Assembly (NCBI GenBank): GCA_963745665.1
Contig: CAVUYE010000002.1
Span: 2,108,001 to 2,172,000 of the forward strand
Source: Bog-473 sp963745665
Lineage (GTDB): Bacteria; Actinomycetota; Acidimicrobiia; Acidimicrobiales; RAAP-2
Length of the DNA stretch: 64,000 nucleotides
Reading direction: 5' to 3'
Shown here: positions 35,798-45,277 of the stretch, one piece after another
Numbering within the stretch: the stretch's first letter is position 1
Layout of the letters: every line of letters begins with the position of its first letter
The notes under the pieces: model-generated
Told to the model about the DNA's origin: nothing
The model's input: the letters and a program-made list of their open reading frames with translations, nothing else
Databases searched by the model: none
Made by a program: the position numbers and the translations under genes

Positions 35798-36055
35798 CTA
35801 CCTTCTGATGCCGAGTCGGCCGATGATGGTGCGGTAGCGCTCGACGTCGTTCTTGCGGACGTAGTCGAGCAGCCGGCGGCGCTGGCCGATGAGCTTCATC
35901 AGGCCCCGCCGCGTGTGGTGGTCCCCCTTGTGCTCCTTCAGGTGCTCCGTCAGGTGGTTGATCCGGCCCGACAACAGGGCTATCTGCACCTCGGGTGAGC
36001 CGGTGTCACTCTCGTGTAACCGGTACTCGGAGATGGTGGCCTGCGTGTCGGGCAT
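35798..36055 (-). CDS. rpsO: 30S ribosomal protein S15
   Basis: 85-aa 16S rRNA-binding protein. The family pattern is complete: HESDTGSPEVQIALLSGRINHLTEHLKEHKGDHHTRRGL, then the RRRLLDYVRKND helix and the YRTIIGRLGIRR end. It is four residues shorter than the usual 89. The 129-bp gap to pnp contains a short CAGCC/GGCTG hairpin and may carry PNPase leader control as in other bacteria (inference). Confidence 0.97.
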   Translation of the reverse strand: MPDTQATISEYRLHESDTGSPEVQIALLSGRINHLTEHLKEHKGDHHTRRGLMKLIGQRRRLLDYVRKNDVERYRTIIGRLGIRR

Positions 36056-36146
36056 GTAGGAAGAACCTCGAAGAGCTTGTCGGAGTGTGGCGGGAACCCT
36101 CCCCAGCCGCCTTCCAGCGTAGCAGCCGCCCGCTGATCAGGGGCGA

Positions 36147-37100
36147 TCAGGGCTGATCGGCCGTCGCCAACACCCGTTCGGTGGCCTCCACGTCGGCCCG
36201 CATCTGGGCGATGAGGGCCTCGACGGAGTCAAAACGCCGCTCCGCCCGCAGCCGGTGGGAGAAGGACACCCCGGCCGCCTCCCCGTAGAGGTCGCCGTCG
36301 AAATGCAGCAGATAGGCCTCGACCAGGACCGCGGCCGTGCCCGGTTCGTAGAAGGTCGGGCGCCGCCCCACGGAGACAGCTGCCTGGTGGAGACTCCCGT
36401 CAGCCCGCCGGAAGTGCCCGGCGTAGATCCCATCGGCGGGCAGAGCAATATCGTCGGCCACGGCCAGATTGGCGGTCGGGAATCCCAGCTCGGGGCCGCC
36501 GCGCCCGTCGCCCCGGACCACCGCGCCGCGGACCTCATGAGGCCGCCCGAGCAGGCGGGCCGCGCCGTCCACGTCGCCCTCGGCGAGCAGGGCCCGGATG
36601 CGGGTCGAGGACACGGCGTCGCGCCCGTCGCCGGTCAGGCCGACCCCGACCACCTCGAAGCCGGCGGCGGCGCCCATCCGACGCAGCAGGTCAACGTTGC
36701 CACGGCGGCCGTGGCCGAAGTGGAAGTCCTCCCCCACCACGACCAGGCGGGCCGACAGCTGGTCGACGAGGACCTCGGTGACGAAGTCCTCGGCGGATTC
36801 TTCGGCCCGGGCCAGATCGAAGGGGATGACCACGGTGCGGTCGATGCCGCAGTCGGCGAGCAGCTCCAACCTCTGCTCGAGGCCGGTCAGCTGTTTCGGC
36901 GCGGACTCGGGTCGCACGACAGCGGCGGGATGACGGTCGAAGGTCACCACCACGGTGGAGAGCCTGGCCGCCGCCGCCCGCTCCGACAGGTCGCGCAACA
37001 GGGCGCGGTGCCCCAGGTGGACCCCGTCGTAGGCCCCGATCGTGACAGCGGTTCCCTCATCGGGCGGCATCGCGATCGAGGGTAGTCGGGCGTCCGTCAC
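36147..37100 (-). CDS. ribF: Bifunctional riboflavin kinase/FAD synthetase
   Basis: Makes FMN and FAD from riboflavin, 317 aa. The N-terminal nucleotidyltransferase has the TIGAYDGVHLGH motif (HxGH type) and SSTRIRALL; the C-terminal flavokinase has LGFPTANL and the VGRRPTF and EAYLLHFDGDLYG segments. The GTG at 37100 overlaps the truB stop. The truB-ribF-rpsO order is a standard bacterial neighbourhood. Confidence 0.95.
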   Translation of the reverse strand: MTDARLPSIAMPPDEGTAVTIGAYDGVHLGHRALLRDLSERAAAARLSTVVVTFDRHPAAVVRPESAPKQLTGLEQRLELLADCGIDRTVVIPFDLARAEESAEDFVTEVLVDQLSARLVVVGEDFHFGHGRRGNVDLLRRMGAAAGFEVVGVGLTGDGRDAVSSTRIRALLAEGDVDGAARLLGRPHEVRGAVVRGDGRGGPELGFPTANLAVADDIALPADGIYAGHFRRADGSLHQAAVSVGRRPTFYEPGTAAVLVEAYLLHFDGDLYGEAAGVSFSHRLRAERRFDSVEALIAQMRADVEATERVLATADQP

Positions 37101-38086
37101 CGCTCGGTCGTCGGCCCGGCCAGCACGACGGCCGGCCGGATGCGGTCACTACCCGTCGCCTCGTAGACCGCCAGCAGCTCCCCCGCCTCGTCGAGCATGG
37201 CCCACGGGCCGTCGCCCACGGCGCCGAGCGGGACCCGGTCGAGCGGCAGCCCGGTGCGGATGGAGGCGGCTGCCGCGGCGTCGACCGTCACGGCATCGAG
37301 GTCGCGCAGGGCCTGGGCCGGGGTGAGGACCCGCTCGGGGCCGATGGCGTCGAGGGGGCGCATGTCGGCCGCCCCGAAGGAGCCGATGTCCGTGCGCCGC
37401 AGGTTCGCCACATATGCACCCCCTCCGAGCAGGCGGCCGAGATCGTCCGCCAGGACCCGGATGTAGGTGCCCGACGAGCACACCACCTCGGCCCGGTAGA
37501 CGCCGGGGTGGTCGGGTTGCTCGGGCGCCGGTGCGGTGTCGAAGTTGGTGACGGTGACTGTGCGGGCGGGGCGCTCCACCTCCATCCCTTGACGGGCCAA
37601 CTCGTGCAGCCGCCGCCCGCCGACCTTCACGGCCGACACCATGGGCGGCACCTGCTCGATCTCCCCGGTGAGTTCGGCCGCGGCGGCGGCCACCATCTCG
37701 GGCGTGACGTGGGACATGTCGTAGGTGGCGAGGACCTCGCCGGAGGCATCGAGCGTCGAGGTGGCCGCCCCGAGCACGATGTCCGTCGTGTAGGTCTTGG
37801 GCAACGCGGTCAGGAAGCGCATGAGGCGGGTCGCCCGGCCCAGCCCCACCAGCAACACACCGGTGGCGTCGGGATCGAGCGTGCCGGCGTGCCCCACCCG
37901 GCGCTGGCCGAAGATCCGGCGGCAGCGAGCCACCACGTCGTGGGAGGTCCAGCCCGCCTCCTTGTCGACGACCACCAGGCCGGAGACGTTTCCCGCCGGA
38001 GGCGGAGGCGGAGTTGGAGGCGGAGTTGGCGGCCTGGCGGTCGGCTCTCGCTCCCAGCCCATCCCGGGCTCCGGCTGACGGCTCAC
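37097..38086 (-). CDS. truB: tRNA pseudouridine-55 synthase
   Basis: Modifies U55 of tRNAs, 329 aa. Catalytic Asp lies in VGHAGTLDPDATGVL; the KEAGWTSHDVV opening and GTYIRVLADDLGRLL are diagnostic. A C-terminal PUA-like end is present. The N-terminus carries a Pro/Thr-rich extension of about 25 residues (PPTPPPTPPPPP). The GTG at 38086 overlaps the rbfA stop; a start nearer the conserved core cannot be excluded. Confidence 0.94.
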   Translation of the reverse strand: MSRQPEPGMGWEREPTARPPTPPPTPPPPPAGNVSGLVVVDKEAGWTSHDVVARCRRIFGQRRVGHAGTLDPDATGVLLVGLGRATRLMRFLTALPKTYTTDIVLGAATSTLDASGEVLATYDMSHVTPEMVAAAAAELTGEIEQVPPMVSAVKVGGRRLHELARQGMEVERPARTVTVTNFDTAPAPEQPDHPGVYRAEVVCSSGTYIRVLADDLGRLLGGGAYVANLRRTDIGSFGAADMRPLDAIGPERVLTPAQALRDLDAVTVDAAAAASIRTGLPLDRVPLGAVGDGPWAMLDEAGELLAVYEATGSDRIRPAVVLAGPTTER

Positions 38087-38457
38087 GACTCGTCGGCCGG
38101 GGGCTCCCCCTCGTTCGGGTCGTGCAACCCGCGCAGCAGCTCCTCGACCCGGGAGCCCGCCGCAATGGCCGGGTCGGCCCGGAAGGTCAGCTTGGGCGTG
38201 CGCTTCATCGTCATCTGCGCGCCCACGGTGCGCTGCAGACGTACCCGGCGTTCTTCGAGCACCACCGCTGTCGCCTCTTCGAGAGTGGCCAGGTACACCA
38301 CGGCCGTCCGCATGTCGGGGGCCACGTCGACCGAGGTCACCGTCACCATCGGCAGCTCGTCGGCGTCGGCCAGACGCTCGAGCTCCTCGGCCAGTACCTG
38401 CCGCAGCACCTGGTTGACCCGCAGGGTACGCGGGTATGTCGCCGTGCGCCGTCTCAC
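38083..38457 (-). CDS. rbfA: Ribosome-binding factor A
   Basis: Small KH-fold 30S maturation factor, 124 aa. Family features: an N-terminal helix RVNQVLRQVLAEELERL, the VTVTSVDVAPDMRTAVVYLA strand region and the KRTPKLTFRADPAIAAGSRVEELL end. The C-terminus is acidic. The GTG at 38457 opens it; 136 bp separate it from infB, a GC-rich gap with CCCGG-type repeats and no gene. Confidence 0.93.
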   Translation of the reverse strand: MRRRTATYPRTLRVNQVLRQVLAEELERLADADELPMVTVTSVDVAPDMRTAVVYLATLEEATAVVLEERRVRLQRTVGAQMTMKRTPKLTFRADPAIAAGSRVEELLRGLHDPNEGEPPADES

Positions 38458-38593
38458 CGCATCAGCTCCTCACTGGAATCACGCTGGAATCGAAGGGGAC
38501 CCCGCCGGACCGCCGGACCGACAGACCCACCCGTGGCGGGCGAGGCGGAACAAGGGACCGGCCCGGCCCGGCCCGGACCCGATCGGCGGGGGC

Positions 38594-41533
38594 TCAGGTC
38601 CTGGCGATCTCGCGCTCGTCGTAGGTCTCAATGATGTCGCCTTCCTTCAGGTCCTGGAAGTCCGACAGCCCGATTCCGCACTCGAAGCCCGAGGCCACCT
38701 CGCGCACGTCGTCCTTGAAGCGGCGCAGCGAGTTGATGGCGCCCTTCCAGATGACCGTGCCATCGCGCAGGAAGCGCACCTTGGAACCGCGGGTGATCTT
38801 GCCGTCACGCACGTAGCAGCCGGCCACGGCGCCGATGCGGGGCACCCGGAAGACCTCGCGCACCTCGGCCTCGCCCGTGACGACCTCTTCGTAGACCGGG
38901 GAGAGCAGTCCGAGCATGGCCGCCTCGATGTCCTCCAGCAGCTTGTAGATGATCTCGTAGGTCCGGATCTCGACATCCGACGACTCGGCCAGTTCGCGGG
39001 AGCGCTTGTCGGGGCGGACGTTGAACCCGATGATGGTGGCGTTGGAGGCCGCCGCCAGCTGCACGTCGTTCTCGGTGATGCCACCGATGCCCCGCAGAAC
39101 GAAGCTCAGCTTCACGTCGTCGCGCTCCAGGCGCTTCAAGGAGTCCGTTACGGCCTCCAAAGAGCCCTGCACGTCAGCCTTCAAGACGATGTTCAGCGTC
39201 GCCGTCTCGCCGCGGGAGATCTGCTCGAAGAGGTCCTCGAGCTTGGCCCCGGTGGTGCCGGCCACGGGCTTGTGCCCCGACAGCCGGAAGCGCTGCACCC
39301 TGGCCTCACCCAGAGTGCGGGCCCGGGCCAGGTCCTTGGCCCCGCGCATCTCGTCCCCGGCGTGCGGCGGCTCCGAGAAGCCCAGCACCTGCACCGGCGT
39401 CGAGGGCAGCGCCTCCTTGATGTGGTCGCCCCGGTCGTCCACCAGCGCCTTCACCTTGCCCCACGCCGGCCCGGCCACCACCGGGTCGCCGACACGGAGG
39501 GTGCCCTGCTGCACGATCAACGTGGCCACCGGCCCCCTGCCGGCCTCGAGATTGGCCTCGAGCACCACGCCGCGGGCCTCGCCCTCGACCCGGGCCGTCA
39601 GTTCCTCGACCTCGGCCACGAGCACGATCTGCTCGAGCAGGCTGTCGATGCCGGTCCCCTGCAGCGCGGAGACCTCGACCACGATGGTGTCGCCGCCCCA
39701 GGCCTCGGGCACCAGCTCGCGCTCGGAGAGCTGCTGGAGCACACGGGACGAGTCGGCGTCGGGCCGGTCCATCTTGTTGACGGCCACGATGATCGGGACG
39801 TCCGCCGCCTTGGCATGGTCGATCGCCTCGATGGTCTGGGGCATCACGCCGTCGTCGGCGGCCACCACCAGGATGACGATGTCGGTGGCCTCGGCGCCGC
39901 GGGCCCGCATGGCCGTGAAGGCGGCGTGGCCCGGCGTGTCGATGAACGTGATGCGGTGGTCCTGCCAGACGACCTGGTAGGCACCGATGTGCTGGGTGAT
40001 GCCGCCGGCCTCGCCGGCCACGACGTCGGTCGAGCGGATGCGGTCCAGCAGCAGCGTCTTGCCGTGGTCGACGTGCCCCATGACGGTGACGACCGGCGGG
40101 CGCGGCCGCTGGTCGGAGTCGTCCTCCTCGTCCTCGTCCTCGAAGTAGCGGGCCAGCAGCTCCGCCTCCTGCTCCTCGCCGGGGTCGACCAGGCGCACGT
40201 CGGCGGCGATCTCGGCCGCGAAGAGCTCGATCATGTCGTCGGTCAGCGACTGTGTCGCCATGACCATCTCGCCCTGCAGCAGCAAGAAGCGCACGATGTC
40301 GCCGGCACTGCGATTGAGCTTGGGCCCGAGGTCGCGGGCGGTCGAGCCACGCTCGATGATGATCTCGCCGTCGGGGACGGGCGCCGTCGACGGCTGGTAC
40401 GTGGTGAGCTGCGTCGGCTCCAGTTCTTCGAGGTTGCGCCGGCGTCTGCGGGCGCGCCGTTGGGGGGGCCTCCGCCCCGGCATGCCGCCACGACCTCCCG
40501 GCGGGGGTGCACCCGTGGGGGCTCCTCCACCGGGTCGGCCGGCGAAGCCTCCTCCTCCTCCGGAGGGACGGCCGCCGTAGCCACCACCGGAGGGGCCGCC
40601 GGTACCGGCGGGACGACCTGCGCCCGCGCCGGCGGGACGGCCACCGGTGCGCTGCGGGTAGGAACCACCGGGACGCGACGGCGGCGCAGTGGGGCGACGC
40701 CCACCCATACCGGGCGGGGGCGGAATCGGCCGGCCGCTGGGGCCGAGGGGCGGACGAGATCCCGGTGGCGGGGGCACGGGCCTGCCCGATGGGCTGAGCG
40801 GTGGCCGGGGCGAGCGGGACTCAAGCGGCGCCTGGGCCGCGGCCGACGGCGTGGACGGAGAAGGCGCAACCGGCGCCGCGGCCGGGGCCGGGGCCTGGGC
40901 CGGCGCGGCGGGCGGGGCAGCCGCAACCGGCGCGTGGGCCTGAACGGGGGCGGACTGTGCCGCGGGTGCCGCGGGTGCCGCGGGTGCCGCGGGTGCGGCG
41001 GGTGCGCTGGGCGCCGCCGCGGCAGGGGCTGTGGCGGGTGCAGCGGGTGCTGACGGCGCCGCTGGGGGTGGCGTCGGGCGGCTGCTGCTGATCAGGCGGG
41101 GCGAGCGGGGCGGGGTCGCCGCGGCTGCGGGAGCCTCGGCGCCGGACCCAGCCGCGGCCGGTGCCGACACCGGGCGGGCCGGAGCCTTCTTGACCGGAGC
41201 GCTGCTCGCAGCCGAGCTGCTCGATACCGAAGTGAGCGGCCGTCGTGCCGGTGCCTCACCGGCGCCGTTGTCGTCCGCGCCGCCTACGGGCGCCGACTTC
41301 GTGGCCTTGGTGGCCTTGGCTGCCTTCTTGGCCGGAGCGGGCTCCTCGGGCTGGACGGGCCTACGCAGGCCGTCGGCATCGGCCTTGCGGCGGACGCGGT
41401 CGGCCTGCGCGTCCTCAATGGAGGACGAGTGGCTCTTGACCCCGATCCCCAGGGAAAGGGCCAGCTCCAGCCCCTCCTTGTTGGAAAGGCCGAGCTCTTT
41501 GGCCAGCTCATAGACGCGGATCTTCTTCGGCAA
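38594..41533 (-). CDS. infB: Translation initiation factor IF-2
   Basis: GTPase that delivers fMet-tRNA to the 30S subunit, 979 aa. It begins KKIRVYELAKELGLSNKEGL (IF2 N-domain), followed by about 300 residues of Pro/Ala- and later Gly/Arg-rich linker with nine-base tandem repeats; then the second N-domain, G1 GHVDHGKT, G3 DTPGHAAF, G4 NKMD, and domains II-IV ending in GDIIETYDEREIART. The linker is long, as in other actinobacteria. The TTG at 41533 overlaps the 3' end of ylxR by 26 nt. Confidence 0.96.
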   Translation of the reverse strand: MPKKIRVYELAKELGLSNKEGLELALSLGIGVKSHSSSIEDAQADRVRRKADADGLRRPVQPEEPAPAKKAAKATKATKSAPVGGADDNGAGEAPARRPLTSVSSSSAASSAPVKKAPARPVSAPAAAGSGAEAPAAAATPPRSPRLISSSRPTPPPAAPSAPAAPATAPAAAAPSAPAAPAAPAAPAAPAAQSAPVQAHAPVAAAPPAAPAQAPAPAAAPVAPSPSTPSAAAQAPLESRSPRPPLSPSGRPVPPPPGSRPPLGPSGRPIPPPPGMGGRRPTAPPSRPGGSYPQRTGGRPAGAGAGRPAGTGGPSGGGYGGRPSGGGGGFAGRPGGGAPTGAPPPGGRGGMPGRRPPQRRARRRRRNLEELEPTQLTTYQPSTAPVPDGEIIIERGSTARDLGPKLNRSAGDIVRFLLLQGEMVMATQSLTDDMIELFAAEIAADVRLVDPGEEQEAELLARYFEDEDEEDDSDQRPRPPVVTVMGHVDHGKTLLLDRIRSTDVVAGEAGGITQHIGAYQVVWQDHRITFIDTPGHAAFTAMRARGAEATDIVILVVAADDGVMPQTIEAIDHAKAADVPIIVAVNKMDRPDADSSRVLQQLSERELVPEAWGGDTIVVEVSALQGTGIDSLLEQIVLVAEVEELTARVEGEARGVVLEANLEAGRGPVATLIVQQGTLRVGDPVVAGPAWGKVKALVDDRGDHIKEALPSTPVQVLGFSEPPHAGDEMRGAKDLARARTLGEARVQRFRLSGHKPVAGTTGAKLEDLFEQISRGETATLNIVLKADVQGSLEAVTDSLKRLERDDVKLSFVLRGIGGITENDVQLAAASNATIIGFNVRPDKRSRELAESSDVEIRTYEIIYKLLEDIEAAMLGLLSPVYEEVVTGEAEVREVFRVPRIGAVAGCYVRDGKITRGSKVRFLRDGTVIWKGAINSLRRFKDDVREVASGFECGIGLSDFQDLKEGDIIETYDEREIART
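40961..41005. repeat. Nine-base tandem repeat (CGCGGGTGC)x5 in infB
   Basis: Four exact copies and one variant encode a Pro-Ala-Ala repeat in the IF-2 linker. In-frame expansion only changes linker length. Confidence 0.85.
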
Positions 41534-41863
41534 GTGGTTCTCTTTGTCCTTGTTTTGTCTCGGGGCGCGGCGTCAACCCAGCCCCCCATCCTCGCACATC
41601 AGGTGCGGGCCACCCCCACGCCTCACCCAGGTGCATACGCAACTGCTGCAGGTCCGCAGCGTCAATGGACGCCGAGAAGGCCCGCTCGAAGCCGTGCCGG
41701 CGCACGGCATCGTCCAGGCAGCCGGGCGAGTCCCGGCACAGCCATGCCCCCCGACCAGCAGCGTGCCGGTCGGACGACAGGGCCCCGCCCGGAAGCCGGA
41801 CGATTCGGATCAGCTGGTCGGCCGGCAGGGCGCTCCGGCAACCGACACAGGTCCGTGTCGGCG

Positions 41864-41867
<4 letters not shown>
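41508..41867 (-). CDS. ylxR: YlxR (DUF448) family RNA-binding protein
   Basis: 119 aa, between nusA and infB as in most bacteria. The YlxR hallmark is clear: APTRTCVGCRSALPADQLIRIVR, then GRGAWLCRDSPGCLDDAVRR and the C-terminal helix FERAFSASIDAADLQQL. The start is unusual: the frame is closed by a stop a few codons upstream, and no ATG, GTG or TTG precedes the conserved core. The best start is an ATA at 41867 overlapping the nusA stop (ATAG), with AGAGG about seven bases upstream, giving (M)APTRTCVGC. The tail extends past the family end and overlaps infB. Confidence 0.85.
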
Positions 41868-43200
<1,333 letters not shown>

Positions 43201-43204
<4 letters not shown>

Positions 43205-43707
43205 TGCCGCTTCACCCTCTCGCTCTTCTCGTTCTTCGATTTCCGGGGCTCCGGCCCCCACTCAAAAACTGTGCGCGCCCGCTCGATCTGGTCGTAGGCG
43301 ATGCGCAATTCCCCGTCGGGCACCTCGGGACCGGTAAGGACGCAGCCCGACTCGTCCGCGCTCTGCAGCGTCCCGGTCACGCGCTTGACGTCCGCCGTCC
43401 CGCCGTCGATGCGGACGGTGATCTTCTCCCCCACGGCCCGGGCGAAATGCACCGGCGTGCGCAGCCGTCGCTCCAGGCCAGGGCTCGAAACCGACAGGGT
43501 GTAGCGGCCCGGGAAGGGGTCGATGTCGTCGAGCGCGGCTGAGACCTCCCGGGTGGCCTCACCCAGCTCGTCGAGGTTGATGCCTCCCTCGCGATCCACG
43601 AAGACCGTCAACTGGGCTCCGTGGAGCTCCAGGTCGACCAGATCGAGCCCGCGGGCCTGGAGGATCGGCGACAGCGCATTCGTCAACGTGTCCGTACTGG
43701 TGCTCAT
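43201..43707 (-). CDS. rimP: Ribosome maturation factor RimP
   Basis: 30S assembly factor, 168 aa. Family pattern: GLDLVDLELHGAQLTVFVDREGGINLDEL, SVSSPGLERRL, and a C-terminal Sm-like domain (GEKITVRI). The C-terminus is basic (KSKNEKSERVKRQ). The ATG at 43707 has an AGGAGG Shine-Dalgarno about eight bases upstream. It is the first gene of rimP-nusA-ylxR-infB-rbfA-truB-ribF and follows an extended -10 promoter and a leader of roughly 120 nt. Confidence 0.94.
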
Positions 43708-43722
43708 CGCCGCTACCTCCTC

Positions 43723-43755
43723 TCCTGGTCTTTGTCCTGGTCGTTCGTCCTGGTC
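43723..43755 (-). repeat. Three GACCAGGA repeats in the rimP leader
   Basis: On the minus strand GACCAGGA occurs three times (43755-43748, 43742-43735, 43730-43723) at 12-13-base spacing, ending in the AGGAGAGGAGG ribosome-binding region. The spaced GGA motifs could bind a protein or be decoy Shine-Dalgarno sites; no factor is known from this window. Confidence 0.7.
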
Positions 43756-43771
43756 TGGCCTCGCAAAGCGA

Positions 43772-43795
43772 AAGCGTGGGCCGCAGCCCACGCTT
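43772..43795 (-). promoter_or_regulatory. Leader hairpin upstream of rimP (10-bp stem, 4-nt loop)
   Basis: Perfect repeat AAGCGTGGGC / GCCCACGCTT around a 4-nt loop, within the putative rimP 5' leader. The following bases (TCGCTTTGCG) hold only a short T-run. It may attenuate the nusA operon or end proS transcription. Confidence 0.55.
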
Positions 43796-43834
43796 CAACG
43801 AGGTACTGATCTTCAAAAATGGACAGCAGAAGCG

Positions 43835-43843
43835 ATTATAGCA
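43835..43843 (-). promoter_or_regulatory. Extended -10 promoter of the rimP-nusA-infB operon
   Basis: TGCTATAAT on the minus strand is a perfect extended -10 (TGnTATAAT), ten bases beyond the proS stop codon. No good -35 is seen, as expected for an extended -10 promoter. Predicted leader length to rimP is about 120 nt. Confidence 0.7.
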
Positions 43844-43852
43844 ATTCCAGGA

Positions 43853-45266
43853 CTAATACGACCGAGCGACGACGGCTACGAGATCGTCCTCGGGAGTACC
43901 GGGCAGGGCGAGCGAGCCGTCGGGTCGCTGCAGGCAGCGGATGGAAAGGGCGTGCTGGGCCAGACGGTCCTCGCCGTCGGGTCCGAGCGCCCCGAGAGGG
44001 ACCCGGGCGAAGCCGACCGTGGCCGCCTCGACGGCCTCCTCGAGTGACGCGGCGGCCACCGTCCTGGCGTCGCGGGCCGCCGTGGCCTCCGCCAGGAGGT
44101 CGGGCCCGACGGAGTCCAGCACGGCCGTGACCGTGGAGGCCACCGCGCCCAGGACGACATTCTGCTTCTCGCGGCGGTGCCGGGTGACCACGGTCACGTT
44201 GCCCTCGGCCAGGTCGCGGGGGCCGACCTCGACCCGTACCGGGACGCCCTTGAGCTCCCAGGCCACGCTGCGGCGGCCGAAGCTGGTGTCGGTCCGGGCA
44301 TCGAGCCGGACCCGGTGCCCGGCCGCCGTGAGCTCGGCGACCAGCGCCTCGGCGGCGGCGCCCACCTCGGGGCTGTCCTTGACCACCAGGACGACGATCT
44401 CTGAGGGCGCGAGCGCGGGCGGAAGGCGCAGCCCGAAGTCGTCGCCGTGGCCCATGACGAGCGCGCCGACGAGACGGGTGGAGACGCCCCACGAGGTCTG
44501 CCACACGTACTCCTGCGTGCCCGAGTCGTTGGTGTACGTGATATCGAAGGGCCGCGGCGAAGTTCTGCCCCAGCTCGTGGCTGGTGCCCATTTGCAGCGC
44601 CTTGCCGTCGCCCATCATCCCCTCACACGTCCACGTGCGCGTGGCGCCGGCGAAGCGCTCGCGTGCCGTCTTGTGCCCCGTGAGCACCGGCATGCTCAGC
44701 ACGTCAACCATCGTGGCACGATAGACATCGTCGAGGATGCGCAGTGCGTAGGCCAGCGCGTCCGCCTGGGTGGCGTGCGCCGTGTGCCCCTCCTGCCACA
44801 GGAACTCGCTCGTGCGCAGGAACAGGCGCGGGCGGAGCTCCCAGCGCACGACGTTGGCCCACTGGTTGATGAGCAGCGGGAGGTCGCGGTGGCTCTGCAC
44901 CCACTTGGAGAAGAAGCTGTTGATCACCGTCTCGCTGGTGGGGCGCACGACGAGAGGCTCCTCGAGCTCCTTGCCACCGCCGTGCGTGACGACGGCCAGC
45001 TCGGGGGCAAACCCTTCGACGTGCTCGGCCTCGAGCTTCAGGAAGGACTCGGGGATGAAGAGCGGGAAGTAGGCGTTCTCGGCGCCTGCCTCCTTGATGC
45101 GCCGGTCGAGCTCGGTCTGCATGCGCTCCCAGATGCCGTAGCCCCAGGGCCGGATGACCATGGTGCCGCGGGCGGGGCCGTTGTCCGCCATCTCGGCGCC
45201 GGCGATCACCTCTTGGTACCAGCGCGGGAAGTCCTCCTCACGCGTGACGATCGCACCCTTGGCCAT
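43853..45266 (-). CDS. proS: Prolyl-tRNA synthetase, archaeal/eukaryal-type (frame broken at 44549-44551)
   Basis: Class II enzyme of the short ProRS type: REEDFPRWYQEVIAGAEMAD, VVRPTSETVI (motif 2 region), WANVVRWELRPRLFLRTSEFLWQEGHTAH, and the C-terminal Tyr (ARSY) typical of this type. The frame breaks after about residue 238 in SHELGQNFAAA; the next frame continues DITYTNDSGTQEYVWQTSWGVS to the end. Removing one G from the GGG at 44549-44551 restores a 470-aa enzyme (AAAFDITY). A sequencing error is the likeliest cause since no second copy is visible here; a real mutation cannot be excluded. Eleven bases follow ispG. Confidence 0.9.
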
Positions 45267-45277
45267 GGGTGCGCAGG

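Noticed and set aside
37508..41053. A very long plus-strand open frame (over 1,100 codons) opposite truB, rbfA and infB
   Set aside because: It is an antisense shadow of GC-rich genes: no family motifs, His/Gly/Arg-biased composition, and it crosses several well-supported genes.
43772..43795. tRNA-like or CRISPR-type repeat
   Set aside because: It is a single simple hairpin with no cloverleaf, T-loop or spaced identical copies.
44549..44551. Programmed ribosomal frameshift in proS
   Set aside because: No slippery heptamer or downstream stimulatory structure was evident, and similar homopolymer breaks occur in two nearby genes, favouring sequence error.
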